Below, piece after piece: positions 1 to 10,894 of a DNA stretch of 38,453 bases; position 1 is the first letter of the stretch, and every line of letters begins with the position of its first letter. This DNA is from CAZYXZ01 sp964651395 (GTDB lineage: Bacteria > Actinomycetota > Actinomycetes > BP-191). A program made the translations under genes and the position numbers. Under the pieces are notes generated by a model. It did not search any database. It was not told the origin of the DNA and was given only the letters and a program-made list of their open reading frames with translations. The stretch lies in the NCBI GenBank assembly GCA_964651395.1, contig CAZYXZ010000023.1, forward strand, positions 1 through 38,453, given 5' to 3'.

Positions 1-323
1 CCGGTGAGAACCAGCTCGACGCTCACCTCCGCCCGCCGCGCGGCGAGCCCCGGCAGCGGACCCTGGTCCAGCGCCGCCCCGCGCACGACCACGGCCGCGG
101 ACCCTGCGAGATAGCAGGCGACTCCGGCCACAGCGATGTGCACCGTGGATCGCGGTCGTCGTCGCGCACACACGGCAAGAGCCGCAGCAACGGGAACGCC
201 GAGAAGCACAGCGAGGGGCAGCGCGCCGGCCAGGCCCGCGCCGGCCCACCCGGCCAGTGCCGGTGCCACGAGCCGCAGGTCCGTCGCGTCGCGCGGCTCG
301 TCGTCGTTCACTCGGGAAGTCAT
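1..323 (-). CDS. comEC: ComEC/Rec2 family competence protein, N-terminal part (cut by window edge)
   Basis: Reading the minus strand from an ATG at 323 gives an open frame of about 107 codons to the window edge with no stop. It starts MTSRVNDDEPRDATDLRLVA and goes on with an Ala/Leu/Val-rich stretch that looks like two paired membrane segments (about residues 22-50 and 60-78). The ATG overlaps the comEA stop as ATGA. ComEC is the inner-membrane channel that moves single-stranded DNA into the cell, and comEA-comEC is its usual gene order. The 'DLRLVAPALAGW' start resembles other actinobacterial ComEC N-termini. The catalytic and competence domains lie outside the window, so the call rests on context and the N-terminus. 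Confidence 0.8.
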   Translation of the reverse strand, partial: MTSRVNDDEPRDATDLRLVAPALAGWAGAGLAGALPLAVLLGVPVAAALAVCARRRPRSTVHIAVAGVACYLAGSAAVVVRGAALDQGPLPGLAARRAEVSVELVLT

Positions 324-1051
324 ACGTAGACGAGGGGGCTGAGCTCTTCGAAGGTGCGCGCGCCGATGCCCTTCACCTCGCGCAGCTGGTCGACCGACGC
401 GAACCGGCCGTGCTGGTCGCGCCAAGCCAGGATCCGCGCCGCCAGCACCGGCCCCACACCCGGCAGCTGCTCGAGCTGCTCGGCCGTGGCCAGGTTCAGG
501 TCGAGCTTGCCGCCCGTGGCGCCGGGTGCCGCTCCCCCGCCGGCCGGCGCCGGTACGCCGACGAGCACCTGCTCGCCGTCGGTCAGCCGCCGGGCGAGGT
601 TCAGACCCTGGGTGCTCGCCCCCGGCCGCAGCCCGCCGGCCGCGGCGATCGCGTCGGCGACGCGCGCGCCCGCCGGCAGCCGCACGATGCCGGGCCGCCG
701 GACCAGTCCCTGCACGTCGACGAGCAGCAGCGTCGGCGTACCGGCGCGGGCCGACGTCGCGACCGGCTCGGCCACCGGCGGTGCGTCGACCGGTTCCGGA
801 CGCGCCCGCCAGACCAGGACGAGGGCGACGAGTACCGCGACGACAGCAACCGCGACGAGCGCGACGCTGCCACGGCGACTGGGGTCCGTGAGGAGGTCCG
901 CGTGGCGGGCCCAGTCCCGGAAGGTCCCGGACGACGGCGGGCGGGAGTCATCCGCGTCCGCGGGGGGATTGCCCACCCGCTCGGGTTCCAGGCCGAGGAC
1001 ATGCGCGAGGCGCGCGCTTGCCCGTGCGGCGGCTTCCTCCTGGTCACGCAT
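320..1051 (-). CDS. comEA: ComEA family DNA-binding competence protein
   Basis: This 243-residue protein has a charged cytoplasmic N-terminus, one membrane helix (about residues 61-81), a linker rich in Pro and Ala, an SLBB domain (about 107-166, beginning TLLLVDVQGLVRRPG) and a C-terminal helix-hairpin-helix domain (about 183-243). The last carries the hallmark LDLNLATAEQLEQLPGVGP and a second hairpin VKGIGARTFEEL. ComEA binds double-stranded DNA outside the membrane and hands it to ComEC. The next gene, comEC, starts inside its stop codon (ATGA), so the two are probably translated together. The ATG at 1051 follows a 36-base gap after plsY and has only a weak ribosome site. The long N-terminal cytoplasmic extension is common in actinobacterial members. 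Confidence 0.93.
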   Translation of the reverse strand: MRDQEEAAARASARLAHVLGLEPERVGNPPADADDSRPPSSGTFRDWARHADLLTDPSRRGSVALVAVAVVAVLVALVLVWRARPEPVDAPPVAEPVATSARAGTPTLLLVDVQGLVRRPGIVRLPAGARVADAIAAAGGLRPGASTQGLNLARRLTDGEQVLVGVPAPAGGGAAPGATGGKLDLNLATAEQLEQLPGVGPVLAARILAWRDQHGRFASVDQLREVKGIGARTFEELSPLVYV

Positions 1052-1087
1052 CGCCGCACGGTAGGCAGCGCCTAGCGCACGACGGCG

Positions 1088-1684
1088 TTACTCCTCGAGG
1101 TCTGTGGACGACGACGTACCCGAGCGCTCTGTCCACCAGCGCGCGAAGTTGCGGCGGTGCCGCCCGACGACGAGCAATGCAATGGCCGCAGCCCACGCCA
1201 GGTCCGGGCCGGACGCGCGCGCGGCCACCGCCACGACGAGGACGCCGGTCGCGGCGACGACGGAGGCCAAGGCCACCCATCGGGTGACCGCAAAGGTCAG
1301 CACCCACGCGCCGAACACGATGAGCGCCCACCAGGGATGCGAACCGAGGATGGCGCCGGCCGCCGTCGCGACCCCCTTGCCGCCGTGCCCGCGCAGCCAC
1401 GGCGAGGAGACGTGGCCGACCACCGCGGCGAGGCCGGCGACGAGGCCCACCTCGTGGTCCACCATCCCGCCGAACGCCGCCGGGGCCAGTCCCTTGAGGA
1501 CGTCGAGGATGCCGACCATCACGCCTAGCCGCCGGCCCAGGACCCGGCCGACGTTGGTCGCACCCGGGTTCCCCGATCCGGACAGGCGCAGGTCGGCGCC
1601 CATGCGACGGGCCACGATCGTCGCCGGCGACACCGAGCCGGCCAGGTAGCCGGCCAGCGCGCCCACGAGCAGCTGCCAGGTCAT
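1088..1684 (-). CDS. plsY: Glycerol-3-phosphate acyltransferase PlsY
   Basis: This is a 198-residue multi-pass membrane protein. PlsY moves an acyl group from acyl-phosphate to glycerol-3-phosphate, giving lysophosphatidic acid, the first step of phospholipid synthesis. The family motifs are visible: SGSGNPGATN at residues 35-44 and GHGGKGVAT at 99-107. Around these are five hydrophobic segments. The length fits the family (about 190-220). The ATG at 1684 overlaps the degV stop as ATGA, which fixes the start and implies translational coupling to degV. DegV proteins bind fatty acids, so the pair may be linked in lipid metabolism; that link is inference. Confidence 0.93.
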   Translation of the reverse strand: MTWQLLVGALAGYLAGSVSPATIVARRMGADLRLSGSGNPGATNVGRVLGRRLGVMVGILDVLKGLAPAAFGGMVDHEVGLVAGLAAVVGHVSSPWLRGHGGKGVATAAGAILGSHPWWALIVFGAWVLTFAVTRWVALASVVAATGVLVVAVAARASGPDLAWAAAIALLVVGRHRRNFARWWTERSGTSSSTDLEE

Positions 1685-2526
1685 ATGTGGTGGATGACGA
1701 TGCCGAGCAGGCCGGGGCCGGCGTGCGCGCCGATGACGGCGCCGACCTCGCTCTCGTACAGCCGGCCCAGGGACGGCAGCCCGGCGCGCAGCGCCTCGGC
1801 CACGGCGGCGGCCCGCTCCGGTGCGGCCAGGTGATGCACCGCGACGTCGACCGGCCCGTCTCCGGCCTCGGCGATGGCCAGCTCTTGCAGCCGCGCGATG
1901 CCGCGCGAGGCGGTCCGCACCTTCTCCAGCGGGGCGATGGCGCCGTCGACGACGTGCAGCAGCGGCTTCACCGACAGGTGCGAGCCGAGCCAGGCGCGCG
2001 CCGCGCCGATCCGCCCGCCGCGCCGCAGGTGCTCGAGGGTGTCGACGTAGAAGAGCATCCGGGTGCGGGGCACCGTCGCCTCGGCCGCCGCGGCGACCGC
2101 GTCCAGGTCGCCACCGGCCCGCGCCGCCTCGGCCGCCGCGAGCACCGCGAACCCGAGGCCCATCGCCGCCGAGCGCGCGTCGACGACGCGCACCCGCCGG
2201 CCGGTCAGCTCTGCCGCGACCGCCTGCGCGCTGCTCACCGTCCCGGAGAGGGCCGCGGAGAGGTGTACCGCGAGCACGTCCCGGGTCGGCGCGGACTCGT
2301 ACGCCGCCCGCAGGCTCTCCGGGGAGGGCTGGCTGGTCGTGGCGGTGTGGCCCGGCACGGCCAGCCAGGCGGCCAGCTCGCCCGGGCGCAGGTCCACCCC
2401 GTCGAGCAGGTTGCGGTCGCCGAGGGAGACCTGCAGGGGCACGACGGCGACGCCCAGCTCGTCGGCCAGCCCGTCCGGCAGGTGGGAGGTCGAGTCCGTG
2501 ACGATGCTGACCCGAGGGGTGGGCAT
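1681..2526 (-). CDS. DegV family (EDD fold) fatty-acid-binding protein
   Basis: The 281-residue product begins MPTPRVSIVTDSTSHLP, the usual DegV start. Family features are the TSQPSP motif at residues 64-69, LSGT near 95, and GGRI with SVKPLL in the C-terminal half. DegV proteins bind one fatty acid; Staphylococcus FakB proteins present it to the kinase FakA. No FakA is in this window. The open frame extends upstream to 2907, but that part runs through the M14 gene on the other strand, so the ATG at 2526 is chosen. M. tuberculosis has a DegV protein (Rv2417c) at the same place next to the octT homologue, which supports orthology. The stop overlaps the plsY start. Confidence 0.92.
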   Translation of the reverse strand: MPTPRVSIVTDSTSHLPDGLADELGVAVVPLQVSLGDRNLLDGVDLRPGELAAWLAVPGHTATTSQPSPESLRAAYESAPTRDVLAVHLSAALSGTVSSAQAVAAELTGRRVRVVDARSAAMGLGFAVLAAAEAARAGGDLDAVAAAAEATVPRTRMLFYVDTLEHLRRGGRIGAARAWLGSHLSVKPLLHVVDGAIAPLEKVRTASRGIARLQELAIAEAGDGPVDVAVHHLAAPERAAAVAEALRAGLPSLGRLYESEVGAVIGAHAGPGLLGIVIHHI

Positions 2527-2614
2527 GCCCCGATTGTGCCGTTTCGAGCAGGAATGGCAGGGTCCGGCGCGTAACCCAACCCCATACCGACCCGCCCAGC
2601 TGAGGGACTCACCC
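2527..2614. promoter_or_regulatory. Divergent intergenic region between degV and the M14 peptidase gene
   Basis: These 88 bases separate two genes that diverge, so they must hold both promoters, unless degV is read from further upstream. I see a clear ribosome site, GAGGGA, at 2602-2607 ahead of the ATG at 2615. I could not assign -35/-10 boxes with confidence. Confidence 0.4.
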
Positions 2615-5364
2615 ATGACCGCACTGCGGGGCCGCCGTGGCCTGGCGCTCCTCACCACCCTTGCCGTCCCGCTCGTCCTGACCGTGCTGCCCATGCCGGA
2701 GAGCAAGGGACCGGTCAGTACGGCGTCGGCGGCACACGTCCCGCCGACGGCGGCGACCGCGGAAGCGTGCGGCCGGGTCTTCCCCGACCCGCAGGCCTTC
2801 GCACCCGCCCCGGCACCCCTGCCCGGCGAGTCCCCGTGGGCCAAGGGCCTGGCCGCCTGCCGCGCGATCGACTTCATCCAGTACGAGGACGCCATCGCCG
2901 GCATCAACCTGCTGTCGGAGCTCTACCCGGACTTCGTGGAGGTCCTCGACCTGTCCAGCGAGGCGTTCGACGCGATCCTCGACCGCGACTCCGGGGAAGG
3001 CATGACGGCGGGGATCCCGATCACGCCGGTCGCGCGGGTCCAGGCGCCGCTGCACCTCCTGCGGGTGACGGACGAGAGCGTCCCGGAGAGCAAGAAGAAG
3101 CTGTTCGTCTTCCCGCTGTCCATCCACGGCATCGAACGGGCCGGCATCGAAGGTGGCCTCCGGGCCGCCGAGGACCTGGCCCTCTGGGCGACGGACACGC
3201 CGGACCAGCCGGTCATGGAGACCGACGAGTCGAGCCTGCCGGTCGGCGAGGTGCTCAAGCAGGCCAGCGTCTACTTCGTGCTGGCCAACCCCGACGGATG
3301 GCGACGCGGTTCCAAGGGCGTGGAGTCCACAGGTCTGTCCTTCCAGCGCTACAACGGCAACGGCGTCGACATGAACCGCGACTGGCCGGCGCTCGGCTAC
3401 ACCTTCCGCCCGTACACGCCGTGGTCCGAGCCGGAGACGCGGAGCTTCGGCAAGGTGCTCAAGGCGATCCGGCCCAAGTGGGACGGCGGCATCGACCTGC
3501 ACGGCCAGCTCATCGACCGCGCGTTCTCCTTCACGCTGCTCGGCGCGAGCCAGCGGCCCTACGGCAAGAACGAACGCGTGCTGCAGTTCACCCGTGGCGC
3601 CTGGGCCGACGCGGAGAAGCGGCTGGCCTGGAACCCGCTGATCAAGGCCAACGACGAACCGCCGTCGTGCGTGCCGCTGGGCACCAGCGGTGAGGTGAAC
3701 GACCCGAGCAGCGGCTGCGATCCGACGAACCGGATCTACGGCGTCCAGTGGGGCACCATCTGGGACACCATCGCCTACACCGTCACCGGCGCCTTCGGTG
3801 ACTGGATCGACTCGCCGCTCGGCCTCGACGCCGACGGCATCGACAACGAGATGTCGCTCTCGCACCTGTCCAACTGCGGCACCGGTACCTGCTACATCCA
3901 GTCCGCGGAGCAGCTGCACGTCGACGGCAACAAGTCGCTGATCTACGCGATGCTCAACTTCTCGCTGCTGCCCGAGGACCAGACGTTCAAGACCGATGGC
4001 AAGACGGCGTACCTGTTCACGCCGAAGCGGATCACCAACCCCGGCCGGCCGGCGCCGGTGGCCCCGACCGGCGTGCCGTCGCAGGAGGACTTGAGCTTCA
4101 CGCTCACGCACACCGGGCTGCAGGACACCTACCAGGAGTTCGACGTGCAGGGGCCGGCCGACGGCGTCTACAACGGCGGCGTTCGCGCGCAGACCACGTT
4201 CATCAACGCCCAGGGCGTCAGCCCCGGGGCGGCCAACACCACCGCGATCGAGATCGAGGAAGACGGCACCTGGACGGAGCTGAACAAGGACTTCAACCAG
4301 TCCCCGGCGTACGTCCAGGCAGGCCAGTCGGTCGAGGTGAACTTCCCGAAGCCGGGGCACTACCGCTACAAGCTGTCCGGGCCCGCTCCGTTGCCGGTCG
4401 TCGACCTCGTCATCGACTTCACGACCGCGCCGGCCTGGCCGGACCCCGGCCAGAAGGCCTACGACGTGTCGAACATGGACTTCTTCGAGGAGCTCAAGCC
4501 GTTCCTCGCGCGTCCGGACCAGCTGACCAAGGTGCCCGTGGCCGACGTCGTCGCGGGCAAGGTCGATCTGCGTGCGTTCGACTCGGTGATCGCCGTCGAC
4601 GGCGTGCTGCCGGCCGACGCGGCCGGCCAGGCCAAGGTCGCGAAGCAGCTCAGCGACTTCGCCAAGCAGGGCGGCAACGTCGTGCTGACCGACGACTCGA
4701 TGCGCGCACTCGAGACGATGGGCATCGTGGAGGCGGGCTCCGTCGGCGCCAGCGACGTCTACGCCGGCCATGTCGAGTTCGAGAAGACCGTCGAAGGCGA
4801 GACCACGACGACCTTCGACGACCCGCTGGCCGCGAACGTCAAGCAGCCGGGCACCGCCGAGGGCCCGAACAACCGGCACCAGGTGACCGAGCCGGTCCCC
4901 GTCGGCTTCGCCATCCAGGACGAGAACGGCAACGACGCCAACAACATGCCCGACTGGGGCATCGACCCGGAGGCCTTCGGCGCGGCCGGCGGCCGTCCGG
5001 TCGGGAACGTGGCCGGGACGGTCACGCTCGGAGAGTTCACCGTGGGCAACGGGCGCGTGCGCTTCCTCGGCTCACTGCTGCCGGTCCCGACCCAGGAGTT
5101 CGACCACCCGTTCGGCCTGGCCGACTACGCGCTGACCTACACCGGCTACGAGCTGACCAAGAACCTGATCAGCTACGTCAACCCGGCCGGCACGACAGGC
5201 AGTGTCCCCATCGCGAAGCCGGACCCGGCGCCCGTGAAGCCGGCGCCCAAGCCGCCGAAGAAGCCGCTGGCCGCGACCGGAGCGGAAGCACCGATCGCAG
5301 CGTTGCTCTTGATCACCGGTTGGTTCGCAGTGCTCCGCACGAAGCGCGCACTTTCGCGCACCAA

Positions 5365-5368
<4 letters not shown>
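2615..5368 (+). CDS. Secreted M14 family zinc carboxypeptidase with a sortase (LAATG) anchor
   Basis: The 917-residue product begins MTALRGRRGLALLTTLAVPL, a signal peptide with a likely cut after about residue 40. The peptidase M14 domain spans roughly 80-450. It shows the zinc ligands H171 and E174 (HGIE), the substrate-binding NPDG at 225-228 and MNRDW at 253-257, and the third ligand H296 (DLHGQ). A middle region (about 490-650) looks beta-rich. The segment around 690-760 (SVIAVDGVLPADAAGQ) resembles the glutamine-amidotransferase-like fold seen in some secreted hydrolases. The C-terminus has LAATG at 885-889, a hydrophobic stretch and an RTKRALSRTN tail, the pattern for sortase attachment to the wall. 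The start is set by GAGGGA just upstream. It is one of two plus-strand genes and is inserted in an otherwise conserved core order. Its substrate is unknown. Confidence 0.88.
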
Positions 5369-7830
<2,462 letters not shown>

Positions 7831-7843
7831 GGCCCGGGCGATG

Positions 7844-8572
7844 CTACCCAACAGCCGACGCGGCCTTCGCGAGGGTTTCCGCGAACGCCGTACCCACCGC
7901 GGCGTGCACCTCCCATGACCAGTGCATGAGGTCGGAGTTCATCTGCCGCGCCCGCAGGAACGGCTCGACGATCTCGTCCGTGTCCACCAGCGGTACGCCG
8001 AGCCGCTCGCCCCAGGCGTGGTGCGCACGGACCACGGCGACGTGGTCCCGGTTGATCGCCGCGTGGTACGGCGCGGCATGGGGCGGGGGAACCATCCCCA
8101 CCACCGGCCGGTCCGGCTGCAGGTAGCGCAGCGCCTCGACACACTGCGTGAGGTAGGCCGCCGTGGCCGACATCGACAGCATCCGCATGCGCCCGCCCGT
8201 GGCCCGGACGACATGCGGGTGCGCGCGGTGGTAGGCCAGCGCCACCGCCTTGCGCAGCCGGTCGGGCCGCAGGTAGGCGATGCCGTCCCGGAGGTAGCCG
8301 GGCAGGCTGGCCGGCAGGGAGTCGCTGCCGCCGATCGCCAGCACCACCGCGTCGGCGCGGGGCAGCAGGACCGAGTACACGTAGGGGTTCTTGGTCAGCG
8401 CCCACCACGCCTCGCGCGCGGTCCAGCCGAAGCCGGCCATGACGTCGACCTCCGCGCCGAGCTGGGCGGCCATCACGTTGGGAAACAGGCGCGGCTCGGT
8501 GAGCAGCTCCGGTTGGGTCGGCCCGTGGAACGCCAGGGAGTCCCCGATGACGAGGACGCGCCGCAGCTCCAT
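7844..8572 (-). CDS. octT: SGNH/GDSL hydrolase, probable diglucosylglycerate octanoyltransferase (OctT) homologue
   Basis: The 242-residue protein opens with a strand and then GDSL at residues 10-13, so Ser12 is the expected nucleophile. Later SGNH blocks are a Gly-rich AIGGSDS and a C-terminal DLMH (Asp214, His217), which supplies the acid and base of the triad. No signal peptide is visible, so it acts in the cytoplasm. In M. tuberculosis the gene at this place (Rv2418c), next to gpgP (Rv2419c), encodes OctT, which octanoylates diglucosylglycerate on the way to methylglucose lipopolysaccharide. The same neighbours here suggest the same role, but that is inferred from position; other acyl esters are possible substrates. 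It lies 29 bases after the phosphatase gene and 13 before leuS. Confidence 0.75.
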   Translation of the reverse strand: MELRRVLVIGDSLAFHGPTQPELLTEPRLFPNVMAAQLGAEVDVMAGFGWTAREAWWALTKNPYVYSVLLPRADAVVLAIGGSDSLPASLPGYLRDGIAYLRPDRLRKAVALAYHRAHPHVVRATGGRMRMLSMSATAAYLTQCVEALRYLQPDRPVVGMVPPPHAAPYHAAINRDHVAVVRAHHAWGERLGVPLVDTDEIVEPFLRARQMNSDLMHWSWEVHAAVGTAFAETLAKAASAVG

Positions 8573-8601
8573 GACAGCAGGCTATCGGCGCGGCAGCGAG
8601 G

Positions 8602-9258
8602 TCACAGCACCTGCTTGCGGACATCGGCCTCGGCCAGGGTGGGGAGCGGCTCGGTCGCGCCGACGTTGTGCTCGACGAGGCGCCACTGCCCGTCCTGCCG
8701 GCGCACGGTCAGCCACTGGGCGTTGTGCAGCGGCCCGAACCGGCGGCGGTACTGCGGGCCGAGGTCGAGCAGGTCGACCAGCAGGCTCAGTGCCGTGCCC
8801 CCGTGCGTGACGAGTACCAGTGGGCCCGCTGCGTCGTCCAGCTGGTCGAGGTGCTCCTCGAGTGCCGCCCGTGCGCGCTGGCCGACGGTGGTGAACGTCT
8901 CGCCACCGCCGCGCGGGAAGTCCTCGCCGCGGATCCAGGCGTCGTACTGCTCGGGAAAGCGCTCGGCGACCTGCTCGCGGGTGAGGCCGCTCCACTCGCC
9001 GAGGTCGACCTCGCGCAGCCGCGGGTCGGCGTACACCTCGAGGCCGGTGACGTGGGCGAGCGCGTCGGCGGTGCGCAGGGCGCGCATGGAGTCCGACGAG
9101 ACCAGCCGCGCCGGATGGCGCTTGGTGAGCACCTCGGCGGCCGCGGCCACCTGCGCCTCGCCGACCTCGTCGAGGTGGACGTCGTGCTGCCCCTGGAAAC
9201 GGCCGAGCGCGTTCCACTCGGTCCGCCCGTGCCGCAGCACGATCACTGGGTTGGTCAC
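8602..9258 (-). CDS. gpgP: Histidine phosphatase family protein, probable glucosyl-3-phosphoglycerate phosphatase
   Basis: This 218-residue protein has the phosphoglycerate-mutase-like fold. The phosphohistidine loop is RHGRTEWN, with RHG at residues 9-11, and the second catalytic His is in VLVTHGGTAL. In mycobacteria the matching gene, Rv2419c between octT and rsfS, removes phosphate from glucosyl-3-phosphoglycerate in methylglucose lipopolysaccharide synthesis. The partner synthase GpgS is not in this window. A general phosphatase or a mutase remains possible, because the family changes substrate easily. It starts with GTG at 9258, 15 bases after rsfS, and probably shares its transcript. 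Confidence 0.8.
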   Translation of the reverse strand: MTNPVIVLRHGRTEWNALGRFQGQHDVHLDEVGEAQVAAAAEVLTKRHPARLVSSDSMRALRTADALAHVTGLEVYADPRLREVDLGEWSGLTREQVAERFPEQYDAWIRGEDFPRGGGETFTTVGQRARAALEEHLDQLDDAAGPLVLVTHGGTALSLLVDLLDLGPQYRRRFGPLHNAQWLTVRRQDGQWRLVEHNVGATEPLPTLAEADVRKQVL

Positions 9259-9273
9259 CGGCCTGTGCGTCGA

Positions 9274-9651
9274 TCAGCCGGTGACGGCAGCGGCCTCGGG
9301 AGGCAACGGGATGCTCGGGCAGTCCTTCCAGAGCCGCTCGAGGGCGTAGAACGTCCGCTCTTCGGCGTGCATCACGTGCACGACGATGTCGACGAAGTCG
9401 AGGAGCGCCCAGCGTGACCCGCGTTGTCCCTCACGACGGACCGGCTTGGCACCCAATCCGCGCAGGCGCTCCTCGACCGCGTCGACGACCGAACGCACCT
9501 GTGGCTCGTTGGCCGCGGCGGCGATCACGAAACAGTCGGTGATGACCAGCTGGCCGCTGACGTCGAGGATGACGATGTCGTGAGCGAGCTTGTCGGCGGC
9601 AGCTGCGGCAGCGGCCTGGGCCAGCTCCACCGAACGGGGCGATGCGGTCAA
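9274..9651 (-). CDS. rsfS: Ribosome silencing factor RsfS
   Basis: The 125-residue product matches RsfS (DUF143/Iojap). It carries VELAQAAAAAAADKLAHDI, the conserved VILDVSGQLVITDCFVIA, then GSRWALLDFVDIVVHVM. RsfS binds ribosomal protein L14 and keeps the subunits apart when nutrients are short. The start is a TTG at 9651: it gives the normal N-terminus MTASPRSVELA, and a GAGGACC site lies about ten bases upstream. The longer frame from 10035 runs through the LCP gene and is rejected. In most bacteria nadD is directly upstream; here an LCP gene sits between them. Confidence 0.93.
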   Translation of the reverse strand: MTASPRSVELAQAAAAAAADKLAHDIVILDVSGQLVITDCFVIAAAANEPQVRSVVDAVEERLRGLGAKPVRREGQRGSRWALLDFVDIVVHVMHAEERTFYALERLWKDCPSIPLPPEAAAVTG

Positions 9652-9654
9652 GAG

Positions 9655-9685
9655 AGAGGTCCTCGGAGGTCGACTGCGGACCTCT
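9655..9685 (-). promoter_or_regulatory. Competing hairpins in the rsfS leader
   Basis: In the 40 bases between the LCP stop and the rsfS TTG, one arm can pair in two ways. AGAGGTCC at 9678-9685 (minus strand) is an exact match to GGACCTCT at 9655-9662, which covers the likely ribosome site. Its core GAGGTC at 9679-9684 also matches GACCTC at 9666-9671, with a 7-base loop. The two helices exclude each other. This could open or close rsfS translation, but no function is shown. Confidence 0.4.
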
Positions 9686-9691
9686 ACCCTC

Positions 9692-10894
9692 TCACGGCCG
9701 GTAGTCGGCCCCGAGCAGAACCAGCATGTCGCTGACCGCATCGGGGTGCGGGTCCACAGCCACCGCACCCGGCGGCAGCCGGAGCAGCGCCGCGACCCGC
9801 CCGCCCGCAGCCAGCGACTCCGGGGTGCTGTCGCGGACGTACACGACCGACGTCTTGTACCCGAACCGGTCGGCATTGCCGGCCCGGACGATGTCGTAGC
9901 CCTGCTGGAGCAGGAGGGTCTGCGCCTTCGCGGCCAGCCCCGGCGTACCGACGCCGTTGAGCAGGATGACCCGGTTGCGTCCGGCGAACCGGCCGGGCGG
10001 TATGGACGACAGGAACTCGCGCTCCACGAGGGCACGCACCTGCGGCGCGTCGGCGCGGTAGGTCGCCTGGCCGCCGGTCTGGATGATCAGCACCGGCAAC
10101 GTCGCGTAGGCCATCTTGTCGTCCGCGCGGGCGTCCCGGAGCTGGAGCAACCGCCCGGCCAACGCGGTCGGCGACATCGAAGAGCGCGACGCCGCCCCCT
10201 GCCTGGTGAGGCCCATCGCCAGCGGCGCCGACTGCGGGATCCGGTCGATCAGGGAGTCGACCACGGCCTGCAGGCGCGGTGCGGTGGCGAGGGTGTTCTC
10301 CCGCGGACCGAGGTACATCGCGTAGGCCGCGGCGGCGGCGCCACCGAGCTGCTGCCCCGGGCCGGCCCGCACCACGAACGAACCGTTAGCCCCGGGGACG
10401 TCGACGTCCACGTCGACGACGACGCCGCCCACCAGGTCGACGAGCCCGGCCATGCCCCGCGCCGACAGCGACCAGTCGTCGTCCACCAGGATGCCCATGA
10501 GCTGGATGACGGCCGCCCGCGCGGCACCTGCGCCGCCGACCCGGTTGACCTGCTCGAAGACGACGGTCCCGGCACCGGGGGCAGCCGTGAGAACGCGTGC
10601 CGGGATGAAGGTGGCCACGGCGCGTCCGTTGGCCGGGTCGTGACCGAGGACCACGCTGGCCCGGGCCAGGCCGTTGTCGTCGATCAGCTGCATGAGCAGG
10701 GTGCGCTGCGTGCGCGGCGCCGGTTCGCTGGCCTGGCCCACCTTGTCGTCGTCGCCGCGCGTCAGCAGCACCACCCCGAGGGTGGCGAGCAGGGCGAGGA
10801 CGACCACGGCGGCGATCACCCGCCGGCGGGTCAGGCGACGATCCAGCTGCCGGCGCTCGATGCGGGTCTGTGGGGCCATCAACGTGTCCGTCAC
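9692..10894 (-). CDS. Divergent LCP (LytR-CpsA-Psr) family protein with LytR_C domain
   Basis: The 400-residue protein has a short basic cytoplasmic part, one membrane helix (about residues 26-45), an LCP-like domain (about 60-230) and a C-terminal LytR_C domain (about 305-400, from RVILLNGVGTPGLAAKAQ). LCP enzymes move glycopolymers from lipid carriers to peptidoglycan. The usual SIPRD loop here reads FIPARVL and the RSR arginine pair is absent, so the catalytic arginines that bind pyrophosphate are mostly missing. It may be non-enzymatic. The GTG at 10894 overlaps the nadD stop (GTGA), which decides the start. An LCP/LytR_C gene between nadD and rsfS is common in actinobacteria. Confidence 0.82.
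   Translation of the reverse strand: MTDTLMAPQTRIERRQLDRRLTRRRVIAAVVVLALLATLGVVLLTRGDDDKVGQASEPAPRTQRTLLMQLIDDNGLARASVVLGHDPANGRAVATFIPARVLTAAPGAGTVVFEQVNRVGGAGAARAAVIQLMGILVDDDWSLSARGMAGLVDLVGGVVVDVDVDVPGANGSFVVRAGPGQQLGGAAAAAYAMYLGPRENTLATAPRLQAVVDSLIDRIPQSAPLAMGLTRQGAASRSSMSPTALAGRLLQLRDARADDKMAYATLPVLIIQTGGQATYRADAPQVRALVEREFLSSIPPGRFAGRNRVILLNGVGTPGLAAKAQTLLLQQGYDIVRAGNADRFGYKTSVVYVRDSTPESLAAGGRVAALLRLPPGAVAVDPHPDAVSDMLVLLGADYRP

Noticed and set aside
2063..2614. N-terminal extension of the M14 gene to 2063
   Set aside because: It would run through degV and hide the signal peptide, which starts exactly at the ATG 2615 behind a good ribosome site.
2609..4879. 756-codon frame opposite the M14 peptidase
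   Set aside because: The plus strand has a signal peptide, zinc ligands and a sortase motif; the opposite frame shows no recognisable fold.
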